A stretch of 64,000 bases of DNA, taken from Bacteroidota bacterium. Lineage in GTDB: Bacteria > Bacteroidota > Bacteroidia > Bacteroidales > VadinHA17. The notes under the pieces were generated by a model, which saw only the letters and a program-made list of their open reading frames with translations, did no database searches and had not been told where the DNA came from. Of the stretch, positions 45,542-53,670 are shown piece by piece. Location of the stretch: positions 203,195 through 267,194 of the forward strand of contig JAKPDL010000227.1 in the NCBI GenBank assembly GCA_029552825.1, written 5' to 3'. The stretch's first letter is position 1. Every line of letters starts with the position of its first letter. The position numbers were made by a program, and so were the translations under genes.

Positions 45542-48500
45542 CGAATAGTGATAATCAGGACCAGGGACAGAACAACAAGGAGTACTGTTTTAATATACCA
45601 TGAGATATAAAGTGGGGAATCGTCGCCATATATAACAAGTGTTGACCAATAATATGGATGGGATAATCGCATATCTGCTCTTTCCAGATAATCCATTCTG
45701 GCCTTTTTAAGTGCCCGACTCTTTCTCATTCCCGATTTAAGGTTTTTGTAATACGATTTTATTATCGAGGCACCAGCCATATCGTCTATCTCCCATAGAG
45801 ACATCACTACTGATTTACTTCCAGATACTATAAAGCCTCTTGCCAGACTGAGCACTCCTTCGCCTGCATAGAGAGTTCCTGTTCCGGTAAAACAGGAACT
45901 TAAAACAACCATTTTTGCATTCAAAGGTATTCCGTAAACTTCGTAGGGCTTAAGATAAACATCTTCAGCCGAATCCACAGTAGCATTATAAAATATCATT
46001 CCTGAATTTGCAGGTGATGCCCCGTCGACTATGGTATGCATGGCAAGGTGCACAACATCAAACTTTCCGGCCTCTGCTTTATAATTCTCCAAAGTAGCTT
46101 TCTCATTCATAAAAAGCTTACCAGGTATTAATTTAGACACGTAAGATGCTTCTTGCTGGGCATATACAAGAGGTGGTAAATCATTGTAATTTTCAGACCG
46201 AAAAACTGAATCAACAATTAAATTGTCGTATGAAGGTGCAAAAGTGACTGCATTATTAAAAAAAGAAGGCATTCTTCTTCTGGTTTCCGATAGAAGCGTT
46301 GCAGAATAAGTATAGGATATATCGTATTTTTTTGTGACATAGTCAAGAATATTATAATAAAGGCTTGTATCTCTTTTTTCTGACATTATCATTATGTCGA
46401 ACGGGAAAAAGGACAGCTTACCATCGGGTGAAATCACCAGATATTCAGAAATAAGATATTCTTCAACCGGCTTAAGCAGAAACGAATATAGTCTGAATCC
46501 ATTTTCCTGAAATTGCAGAAATGCATCTTTTGCATTTCTCTCTTTAACAGGATCGGAAAGCAATTGCCTGAAAGTGTTAACAGTATTGAAAAAACTATCA
46601 TCAATTTTAAGAGTTTTAATTTTCAAATATTTATTATTTACAACTATGATATGAAGCAATGTATCATTAACAATATAGCTCAGATAATTTGCTTTCTTTC
46701 CGGTAAGCTCTGGAATAATTTCAGGTGAAACAACCCTGGTATCGTACTTCATTTTATAATAATCAGGGAAATCTTTTTCAAATACTTTAAGCAGAGAATC
46801 TTTCCTGTTTTGTGCATTAATCAAATTTTCAGTCCAGAGTTCTATTTTACTTCTATCAGGATTGCTGCTGTTTCTTTCTGCTTCAATTTTCGACTCATAA
46901 AATCCAATTTCCAGAGATAAATTATGCTCCAGTGTTACCAGCGAAGGTGGAATATGATACCTCATGGCTTTGGCCTCACGTGTATATGTGAGCAGGCTTG
47001 CCGCTTTGCTTTTTTCTGAATATTCAAAAACCTTTAAAAGGTATTGTGCTTCATTAGTTAATTCGTAGCACTGATTGTAACTCTCAATGGCAAACATGTA
47101 GGAATCTCTGAACCTTTCTCCAAGAAGAAGACGACTTTCCTCATCACCCAGATTCAGTCTAAGGTCTTCCAGAATTTTAACCATAAAGTCTGAAATCTCT
47201 GCACAGCTTTTCAGTATGTTAAAATCACCTGTTAAACTATAAAGTCGTTGCTGAATCAGATACTTAGCCCTTAGTAAATCCCATGTCGTTATGTCTTTTT
47301 TTAAAGATTGTATATCCGGATTAATGAGAGGATTATCTTGCGGTTTCAAATCAGCACTCCTGTAAAGAACCATTGTTATCGAATCCAGAGCCTCTGTTAC
47401 TTTTCCGTTATTCATCAAAGCAAGAGCATATCCCCTGGCAATCTGAGTATTAAGATTAACATCCCACGGATGAGTATAGACATATTCGTAACATGTCCGA
47501 AAAATTTCCAATGATTGAGGGAAATCTATTTTAAATCTCAAGAGATATGATGCATAATTATTTAATATTTCACAATATTCCCTCGAAGTTTTCGGATGCC
47601 GGCTTTTTATCCTTTCAATTGTTCTTAATAAAATTTCTTTTCCCTTTTCTTTCTGATTAATATTTCCAAGAAACATAGCATAATTGCTCATGAAAGAAAC
47701 AAAGTTATAAGATGAAAGATCATTCATTGTGTATGCCATTTCATAACCCTTTTCAAAATATTGTATACATCTTGCAGTATCCTTTAAATAAAAGTATGAA
47801 GTGGCAATATTATTTATCAAATTCAGCATATTAGCATTAACTGGAAGTCCTAATGATTCATAAATATCCTTTGCCTTAAGAAGGTTAATAATTGCTTTCT
47901 TATATTCTGCTATCATTGAAAGTGCAACGCCTTTGTTCTGATACAATAAGGCAATATCTTCAGTTTCTAAATTAAATCCCATATTGTTTGTAATGAACAA
48001 TCCTTCATTAACAATATCAACCGCATTTTTATAATCACGAAGATTTATTTTTGAAATAGAAAGTGATACATAATCAGGCAATAATTCAGGAGAGTTTTCG
48101 CCAAAGACCTTTTTTTTAAGCTCGAGAGATTTGCTGAAATATTCTGAAGATTTTAAATGATCGCCTATTTTATTATATGTATATCCCAAAAAATAAAAAA
48201 TTCTTCCTTTAATATTATCCTCAGGTTTTTTATCAAGGAGCTGCAATGCTTTTTGAAAATAACCGAATGACTGCGATTCATTCCCAAGATCAACCATCGA
48301 GGCTCCCAGAAGATAATAAGACTTTATCAGCAATAGAGTATCAGATACAGAAAAAAAATTAATTGCCTCTTGCAATGAATCAGCATATATTTTAATATTT
48401 GTCAGATCATTTTCAATATAAAATGTTTCAAGTTTTTTGAAAAAGTAATTTATATCCATATACTGGTAATATATTTCATCAATTTTATGATTTTCGAATA

Positions 48501-48642
48501 ATGATACAGGCAAAGAGATTTTAGCACTTGAATTTTCAATGATATTCGGGTAGCATGGATATGAAAAAACACAAATAAGGAAAGCTGTAAAAAAAATAAT
48601 CCGTGAATTAAAAATTCCCCTGACAGAAAAATATTTATTCAT
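45523..48642 (-). CDS. Secreted TPR-CHAT putative protease with C-terminal membrane anchor
   Basis: A 1039-residue protein. A signal-like hydrophobic segment (about 12-31) precedes at least eight TPR-type repeats (about 60-560), a linker, and a C-terminal CHAT caspase-like domain (about 680-1005). The presumed dyad is His869 (HLAMH) and Cys917 (VVLSSCFTG), and GVLSLARGFIVSGSKSVVMSLW is the usual post-Cys block. One helix at about 1017-1036 should anchor it to the membrane with protease and TPRs outside the cytoplasm. It is divergent from the double-glycine peptide gene. Its substrate is unknown. Confidence 0.85.
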   Translation of the reverse strand: MNKYFSVRGIFNSRIIFFTAFLICVFSYPCYPNIIENSSAKISLPVSLFENHKIDEIYYQYMDINYFFKKLETFYIENDLTNIKIYADSLQEAINFFSVSDTLLLIKSYYLLGASMVDLGNESQSFGYFQKALQLLDKKPEDNIKGRIFYFLGYTYNKIGDHLKSSEYFSKSLELKKKVFGENSPELLPDYVSLSISKINLRDYKNAVDIVNEGLFITNNMGFNLETEDIALLYQNKGVALSMIAEYKKAIINLLKAKDIYESLGLPVNANMLNLINNIATSYFYLKDTARCIQYFEKGYEMAYTMNDLSSYNFVSFMSNYAMFLGNINQKEKGKEILLRTIERIKSRHPKTSREYCEILNNYASYLLRFKIDFPQSLEIFRTCYEYVYTHPWDVNLNTQIARGYALALMNNGKVTEALDSITMVLYRSADLKPQDNPLINPDIQSLKKDITTWDLLRAKYLIQQRLYSLTGDFNILKSCAEISDFMVKILEDLRLNLGDEESRLLLGERFRDSYMFAIESYNQCYELTNEAQYLLKVFEYSEKSKAASLLTYTREAKAMRYHIPPSLVTLEHNLSLEIGFYESKIEAERNSSNPDRSKIELWTENLINAQNRKDSLLKVFEKDFPDYYKMKYDTRVVSPEIIPELTGKKANYLSYIVNDTLLHIIVVNNKYLKIKTLKIDDSFFNTVNTFRQLLSDPVKERNAKDAFLQFQENGFRLYSFLLKPVEEYLISEYLVISPDGKLSFFPFDIMIMSEKRDTSLYYNILDYVTKKYDISYTYSATLLSETRRRMPSFFNNAVTFAPSYDNLIVDSVFRSENYNDLPPLVYAQQEASYVSKLIPGKLFMNEKATLENYKAEAGKFDVVHLAMHTIVDGASPANSGMIFYNATVDSAEDVYLKPYEVYGIPLNAKMVVLSSCFTGTGTLYAGEGVLSLARGFIVSGSKSVVMSLWEIDDMAGASIIKSYYKNLKSGMRKSRALKKARMDYLERADMRLSHPYYWSTLVIYGDDSPLYISWYIKTVLLVVLSLVLIITIRYFKKR

Positions 48643-48757
48643 ATTTCATTATAGACCTGTAAATATAATAGATAAATATTCTTTTGCGTCAATTTTATCA
48701 TTTTATTAACTCACTGATTTAATGAAATATAGATTTTTTTCAAAAAAAATTTATTTT

Positions 48758-48770
48758 TTTGTGTCACAAA
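48758..48770. repeat. Palindrome between the divergent CHAT and peptide genes
   Basis: TTTGTG-T-CACAAA is a perfect 13-base palindrome. It contains most of the GTGTCACAAATT motif shared with the sigma factor upstream region. Its place in the 204-base divergent spacer makes it a good operator candidate for both genes; no binding protein is known. Confidence 0.5.
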
Positions 48771-48846
48771 TTGAACTGCTGCGACATGTATTATTGGAAA
48801 AAGAAATTACCCGAAAAAGTATCAATTAACCAAAAAACAGACAGCT

Positions 48847-48984
48847 ATGGAAACAAAGGAATTAAAAAAGAATCTTGATTTCTTCGCAGCATTTGAGTTG
48901 ACCAATGAAGAGATGTTGACAATTAAGGGCGGCGATATAGGTGATCCTACGCCTGTTCCACCACAGCCACCAAAGAAATATTAA
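48847..48984 (+). CDS. Double-glycine leader peptide with proline-rich core (45 residues)
   Basis: An ATG frame of 45 codons. The leader (residues 1-29) contains FFAAFELTNEEMLTIKGG, with the hydrophobic positions and terminal Gly-Gly typical of C39 exporter substrates and close to Bacteroidota natural-product leaders. Predicted cleavage after Gly29 leaves the 16-residue core DIGDPTPVPPQPPKKY, six prolines and no Cys, Ser or second Thr. A terminator (49014-49044) follows. The C39 exporter and HlyD adaptor at 41318-44814 are the obvious processing and export route. No modifying enzyme is nearby, so the core may be unmodified. Confidence 0.8.
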   Translation: METKELKKNLDFFAAFELTNEEMLTIKGGDIGDPTPVPPQPPKKY

Positions 48985-49387
48985 TAAGCATTTACTTCAC
49001 ACATAGAAAAAATTGGCTTATTTATAGTTAAGCCAGTGTTTTTTGAAAAAGATGCATGCGTTTGCATGCAATGAATTGTCAGTTTTGTTTGCTACACAAA
49101 ACTCTGATTTGAACAGCAAGTCTCATTCTTTTTATTGGATAAGGGGACTCTTGGGAATATGCTGCAATTAAAAAGAGAAGCATAAATCACTGTTCAGAAA
49201 AGGAGTATGTGTAACATATAAGGAGCAAATGATTTAACTATTATTTCCAGGTTTTTCCCGGAAAATAAAAGTTAAGAGAGTAAAAATGGTTTGCGGTGCA
49301 CAAAGCGCATAGCATTCTATAGAAGAAACAGTTTAATGTTAGGTAAAGTGCCATTTAATTTACTGAAACACTTAAAAAATTAAGCAT
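48985..49387. other. 403-base structured gap after the peptide gene
   Basis: It holds a terminator (49014-49044), a TGCATGC/GCATGCA hairpin (49053-49070), an AGTTTTGT/ACAAAACT hairpin (49081-49103), and GTGTAACA (49208-49215). Several very short frames exist, including a 39-codon ATG frame at 49052-49171, but none has a ribosome-binding site or a leader motif that I trust. The rest could be the promoter and leader of the anti-sigma-like gene. Confidence 0.5.
49014..49044 (+). terminator. Rho-independent terminator of the peptide gene
   Basis: TGGCTTA (49014-49020) and TAAGCCA (49029-49035) form a 7-bp stem with an 8-base loop, followed by GTGTTTTTT. It begins 29 bases after the peptide stop codon and makes the peptide a one-gene transcript. 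Confidence 0.75.
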
Positions 49388-50146
49388 ATGAAGGCAATTG
49401 ATTATTCTTACTTTGTTGAAAAGTACATTTCGGGAGAAATGACCCCAAAAGAGAAGCTCTGGTTTGAGAAAGAACTGGAAGGCAATGATACTTTGCAAAG
49501 GGAAATTGAACTGAGAAGAAAAACAGACCAGTTCCTTTCCCGGCATGATGTTATTAACCTGCGCAATAAACTTGTAGATATTGAAAAAGCAAGAAAAGAG
49601 CGGGAAGCTATCAAAATTGCTCAGAGAAAAGTTATACTTCGGTCAGCTGCAGTTTTAGCTTGCTTTTTATTTGTCGGCAGTCTCTATTTTACTTTAAACA
49701 AAACCTACTCGCCGGAAAAAATATTCAATAAAAATTTCACGGTATATAATCTTGGAGGAAACGTTCGTAATTCCATCAGTTTATCAACCATATCTAATAA
49801 CGTTTCATACAAAAAAGCTCTTGAATTATACAATCAGGGAGACTACTATTATGCAGCGAGTTTATTAAAAGAGCACATTATTAAGCAGCCCAATCATATG
49901 GAGGCACATCTTATTTATGGTGTGGCATCAATGAAAAACAATGATTTCGAAGAAGCAATCCGCTCATTCTCGAAAATTATCAATGATGGTAATAACCTTT
50001 ATATTGACAATGCTCGCTGGTACATGGCATTATGTTACATTAACCTTAATAATTTCGAAGCTGCAAAAAATCAGTTACAGGTTATTAAAAATTCAGGAAG
50101 CGTTTACAGTGCCAGAGCTGAAAAAATACTTAAACGGATAAAATAA
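49388..50146 (+). CDS. Anti-sigma-like membrane protein with extracytoplasmic TPR domain
   Basis: The 252-residue protein has a cytoplasmic N-terminal helical region (about 1-80, YSYFVEKYISGEMTPKEKLWFE) resembling anti-sigma-type proteins without a zinc-binding motif. One membrane helix follows at about 83-102, then TPR repeats at about 135-250 (ALELYNQGDYYYAASLLKEHI, HLIYGVASMKNNDFEEAIRSF). This layout suggests that the N-terminus holds the ECF sigma factor while the periplasmic TPRs sense a partner, perhaps the CHAT protein. Anti-sigma function is inferred from architecture and neighbourhood. Confidence 0.7.
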   Translation: MKAIDYSYFVEKYISGEMTPKEKLWFEKELEGNDTLQREIELRRKTDQFLSRHDVINLRNKLVDIEKARKEREAIKIAQRKVILRSAAVLACFLFVGSLYFTLNKTYSPEKIFNKNFTVYNLGGNVRNSISLSTISNNVSYKKALELYNQGDYYYAASLLKEHIIKQPNHMEAHLIYGVASMKNNDFEEAIRSFSKIINDGNNLYIDNARWYMALCYINLNNFEAAKNQLQVIKNSGSVYSARAEKILKRIK

Positions 50147-50199
50147 TTATTTAGCTTCCATCTGAGAGTGTTCTTCGGCAATCAGAATAAATAATTGTA

Positions 50200-51027
50200 A
50201 TGAATGCATATAAAACATGGGATTTTTGTTGTCAAGGTGAGTTGAATGAGAGAGGTAAAAACCTGAATATGAATATTTCAAAAAATATAATCAATTGCCC
50301 AACGCTGTTATCAGGAATGTCACATGAAGTGAGGACTTACATGAATTCAATAGTTGCATTTTCATTCCTGATGAACAGTAATAATTATACTGATGAAGAA
50401 AAAAAAGAATTCAGCAACCAGATATTAAACTCCTGCGAACAATTAATATTTCTTTTTGATAATTTCTTTGATTCAGCAATAATTGATACGGGTAATTTCA
50501 AATCTGAATTAAAGCAATGCAATCTCAACGTCCTTATTGAAGACTTAATGTCGGAGATAAGGGAAATAATGAAACGGAATGACTCAAAAAATCTGGTTCT
50601 TATCCTTGAAAACCCGGTTCATGTAAAAGAAGAAATTCTAATTGATACAATAAGGGTAATACGGGTATTACGTAATCTTTTCCAAAATGCTGTCTGTAAT
50701 ACAAAATCCGGGTATATAAAGATAGGATACAGATTAAATGAAAGCGAGCTGGTATTTTATGTTAAAGATACAGGGAATGGATTTCAAAAGAGTGCCGACT
50801 TTCTTCTGGCTGATGATTTCCAGGAAGCTCTTCAAAAATACAATGATGCAGCTTCAGCAATCAATCTCACAGTAGCAAAAAAAATGGTTGAATTAATGGG
50901 AGGAAACATCTGGATTGAAACCAATGGAAATTCAGGTTCGGCACTCTACTTCAGCATCCCTGTGAAAATAGCAGCAGCTTCACAGATACAGTTTAATCAA
51001 TATACCGATACACGCATAGCCATATAA
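50200..51027 (+). CDS. Soluble sensor-less histidine kinase
   Basis: A 275-residue kinase with only the dimerisation and catalytic domains. The H-box is GMSHEVRTYMNS with His42; the usual Pro of the H-box (RTP) is replaced by Tyr. The N-box is RNLFQNAVCN, G1 is DTGNGF, and a G2-like region is GNSGSALYFSIP. No membrane segment, PAS or receiver domain is present, and no response regulator adjoins it. An alternative start is Met24 (50269). It follows the anti-sigma-like gene by 53 bases and ends before a terminator. Confidence 0.85.
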   Translation: MNAYKTWDFCCQGELNERGKNLNMNISKNIINCPTLLSGMSHEVRTYMNSIVAFSFLMNSNNYTDEEKKEFSNQILNSCEQLIFLFDNFFDSAIIDTGNFKSELKQCNLNVLIEDLMSEIREIMKRNDSKNLVLILENPVHVKEEILIDTIRVIRVLRNLFQNAVCNTKSGYIKIGYRLNESELVFYVKDTGNGFQKSADFLLADDFQEALQKYNDAASAINLTVAKKMVELMGGNIWIETNGNSGSALYFSIPVKIAAASQIQFNQYTDTRIAI

Positions 51028-51066
51028 AGAAATATTAATTCAATTCGTCTGCAATACATCTGACTA

Positions 51067-51097
51067 AAAGAGACCTTCACAAAAGGGGTCTCTTTTT
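51067..51097. terminator. Bidirectional rho-independent terminator
   Basis: AAAGAGACC (51067-51075) and GGTCTCTTT (51087-51095) form a perfect 9-bp stem with an 11-base loop. A T run follows on the plus strand and an A/T-rich flank on the minus. It ends at the OmpA-family gene's stop codon and separates it from the kinase gene. Confidence 0.8.
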
Positions 51098-53027
51098 ATT
51101 TATTGTCACGAGTTATTCTTACCTCAGTTCTCCTGTTAAGTCTTCTTCCTTCAGAAGTTAAATTATCTGCAACCGGGAAAGATGCTCCATATCCTTTGTA
51201 TGAAAGCCTGTCTGCACTGATTCCCATCTGAGTAAGAAAATTTACAACAGATTTTGCACGTTTTTCAGATAAAATCTGGTTATAGGCATCTGTTCCTATA
51301 GAATCGGTATAACCTCCTATTTCTATGCATATAGATGGATTATCAATCAATAATTTATACAGCTTTTTAAGTTCAATAATTGACTCTGTCTTCAATTCCC
51401 ATGAGTCAAATTCATAGAATACATTTGCAAGCAAGATTGATTCGCCTGTTTTAATCGGCGTAAGAAACACCTGTTTAATATAAGGTTCAGTGGCCGTATG
51501 AATTCCTTCAAGCATAAAATTATCTGAATAAAAAAGATATCCGGTTTTATTAACATTCAAACCATAATTAGCACCAGCAGGAAGGCAGACAAGAAAATTA
51601 CCGTCAGTTCCGGATTGTCCGCTCGCAACTATATTTCCTGTCTTCAAGTTAACAAGTTCATAATCAGCTGATAGGAGACGACCTGTTTCTTTATCCATCA
51701 CCTTGCCTTTGAAATATGATACTGGATTGGGTCTTGCATCCTGATGTAAATCAAAATAATAAATGTCTTTCCCTCGCTTTTCATCTCTGATCGTTGAAAA
51801 ATAAGCTTTAGTTCCTGTGGCGTCAATTATGAGGCCCATTTCATCATTGAAAGTATTTATCGGATAACCCAGATTAACTGGTGTTGTCCAGGTTGTATCA
51901 TCATTCATTCTTGAATAAAAAAGGTCATAACCGCCCATTCCCCTGTGTCCGTTCGATGAAAAATACAATGTTTTTCCGTCAAAATGGATGAAAGGTGACA
52001 TTTCATCGCCAGGTGTATTTATAACTTCTCCAAGGTTTCTGGGATTGCTCCACTTACCTTCAGCATTCTTCAATGAAAACCACAAATCCATTCCTCCACT
52101 TCCACCCGGCCGGTTACTGGAAAAGAACAACATCATTCCGTTTGAACTTATTGAAGGTTGGGCTTCCCAGTATCTTGAATTTACTGGAGCACCTAAATTG
52201 ATTCCTTTCGACCACCTTTTGCCGTCGAAAGAAGAATAATAAATATCGCATCTTCCGAGACCGTCAGGGCGGTTGCATGCTGTAAAATACATCCCCGTAC
52301 CATCCGATGTAACACTCTGCGCGCCTTCATTCTGAGGCGTATTCAAAGGAGCTCCCGCATTAATTGCCCTTAACCATCCTTTATCTGTTAATCGGCTTAT
52401 AAAAAAGTCTTCCTGATTATTGATATTGGGCCTGCCACCTGATCTTTCCTGCCGGGTAAACAGAAGCAAATGGCCATCAACGGTAATCGACGGCCAGTAT
52501 TCATCATGGATAGAATTTATGGAGTCACCTAAATTTACAGGATTAAACGGAACAGGATTCTTCATAGATTCTAATGCAAAAATACAATCATCGATCCCTT
52601 TCAAAGCCGTGTTCCGGTTTTTTTCATTTTCAGGGTTAAGATCAATGTATGCCCGGTAATGAATCAGTGCTTTTTCATACTGACCGGTATTTTGCTCTGC
52701 CATAGCCAGTTCAAAGAAAATATATTTGTTGTACAGAGAATCAATTTTTATGGCATTCTGGTAATATATTGCCGCATCATTGAATCTTCTAAGCTTGTAA
52801 AACATTTCACCCAGGAGAGCATGGGCCTCATAAAAATTTTTGTCAATCTTTATTGCTTCCTTAAGATAACTTTCCGCGCTTTCGAAGTAAAGAAATTCAT
52901 AATCTCTCTTACCCTGACTATACGCATTAATTGCCCGGGATGAACTGGTATGAAATTTCTGAGCCAGGATGAACGGATAATAAATCAGAAATATAAATAA
53001 AATTAATATCAACTTTCTGATTTTCAT
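51096..53027 (-). CDS. OmpA-family outer-membrane protein with TPR and PD40 repeats
   Basis: The 643-residue protein has a signal peptide, N-terminal TPRs (about 30-150), a PD40/WD40-like beta-propeller (about 165-420, with repeated NTPQNEGAQSVTSDGTGMYFTA-type blades), a carboxypeptidase-regulatory-like domain (about 430-515) and a C-terminal OmpA peptidoglycan-binding domain (GGYTDSIGTDAYNQILSEKRA, NRRTEVRI). This family is widespread in Bacteroidota and anchors the outer membrane to the wall, some members being linked to type IX secretion or gliding. It follows queE by 4 bases. Confidence 0.9.
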   Translation of the reverse strand: MKIRKLILILFIFLIYYPFILAQKFHTSSSRAINAYSQGKRDYEFLYFESAESYLKEAIKIDKNFYEAHALLGEMFYKLRRFNDAAIYYQNAIKIDSLYNKYIFFELAMAEQNTGQYEKALIHYRAYIDLNPENEKNRNTALKGIDDCIFALESMKNPVPFNPVNLGDSINSIHDEYWPSITVDGHLLLFTRQERSGGRPNINNQEDFFISRLTDKGWLRAINAGAPLNTPQNEGAQSVTSDGTGMYFTACNRPDGLGRCDIYYSSFDGKRWSKGINLGAPVNSRYWEAQPSISSNGMMLFFSSNRPGGSGGMDLWFSLKNAEGKWSNPRNLGEVINTPGDEMSPFIHFDGKTLYFSSNGHRGMGGYDLFYSRMNDDTTWTTPVNLGYPINTFNDEMGLIIDATGTKAYFSTIRDEKRGKDIYYFDLHQDARPNPVSYFKGKVMDKETGRLLSADYELVNLKTGNIVASGQSGTDGNFLVCLPAGANYGLNVNKTGYLFYSDNFMLEGIHTATEPYIKQVFLTPIKTGESILLANVFYEFDSWELKTESIIELKKLYKLLIDNPSICIEIGGYTDSIGTDAYNQILSEKRAKSVVNFLTQMGISADRLSYKGYGASFPVADNLTSEGRRLNRRTEVRITRDNK

Positions 53028-53031
53028 CTTT

Positions 53032-53667
53032 TTATGGTATATTCATAAACTTGTGTGTCTGAAGTGATATTCTCCACCATGGATGCCTCTTTACATAATC
53101 AACAATTGCCGGAATAATCTCTTTATAACTTCTCCATTCGGGCTGAAGGTATAGAATGCAATCTTTCCCCACTTTTTTCCTGCATTCTTCTGCCCACAGG
53201 AAATCTTCTTGCTCACCAATAATAACCTTAAGCTCATTTGCTTTGGGCCATATCTCATCAAGAGGTCTTTTGTTTTTTTTGGGGCTCAGGCATATCCAAT
53301 CCCATTCCCCGCTTAAACTGTATGATCCGGAAGTTTCCAGATAAGTTGTTATTTTATTTCTCTTCAGCTCTTTACACAATAAATCCAGATCCCACATCAA
53401 AGGTTCACCACCGGTAACAACAACAGAATCTGTGCCAGATTTCAATACATTTTCAATAATTTCTGAAACTGATACCATCGGATAAAGATCCGGATTCCAT
53501 GTGAACGGTGAGTCACACCATTTGCATCCTATATCACATCCTCCCAGCCTGATAAAATATGCAGGTTTTCCTGTATGAAAGCCTTCTCCTTGAATAGAAA
53601 AAAATTCTTCTACCAGAGGAAGTACTTTGCCATCCTGCTCTATCCCTCCCTTAATTAAATTCTTCAT
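53032..53667 (-). CDS. queE: 7-carboxy-7-deazaguanine synthase
   Basis: A 211-residue radical SAM enzyme that contracts carboxytetrahydropterin to 7-carboxy-7-deazaguanine on the way to queuosine and archaeosine-type bases. FFSIQGEGFHTGKPAYFIRLGGCDIGCKWCDSPF carries the cluster-binding Cys44, Cys48 and Cys51 and the preceding QGEG motif. VVTGGEPLMW is the AdoMet GGE motif. It is 3 bases after the alkaline phosphatase gene and 4 before the OmpA-family gene. No other queuosine gene is in the window. Confidence 0.93.
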   Translation of the reverse strand: MKNLIKGGIEQDGKVLPLVEEFFSIQGEGFHTGKPAYFIRLGGCDIGCKWCDSPFTWNPDLYPMVSVSEIIENVLKSGTDSVVVTGGEPLMWDLDLLCKELKRNKITTYLETSGSYSLSGEWDWICLSPKKNKRPLDEIWPKANELKVIIGEQEDFLWAEECRKKVGKDCILYLQPEWRSYKEIIPAIVDYVKRHPWWRISLQTHKFMNIP

Positions 53668-53670
53668 TAA

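Noticed and set aside
45523..48642. CRISPR-associated (Craspase-type) CHAT system
   Set aside because: There is no CRISPR array or Cas effector in the window; the CHAT protein carries a signal segment and membrane anchor.
49052..49171. 39-codon ATG frame in the spacer after the GG-leader peptide, considered as a second peptide
   Set aside because: It lacks a double-glycine leader and starts inside a hairpin next to a terminator.
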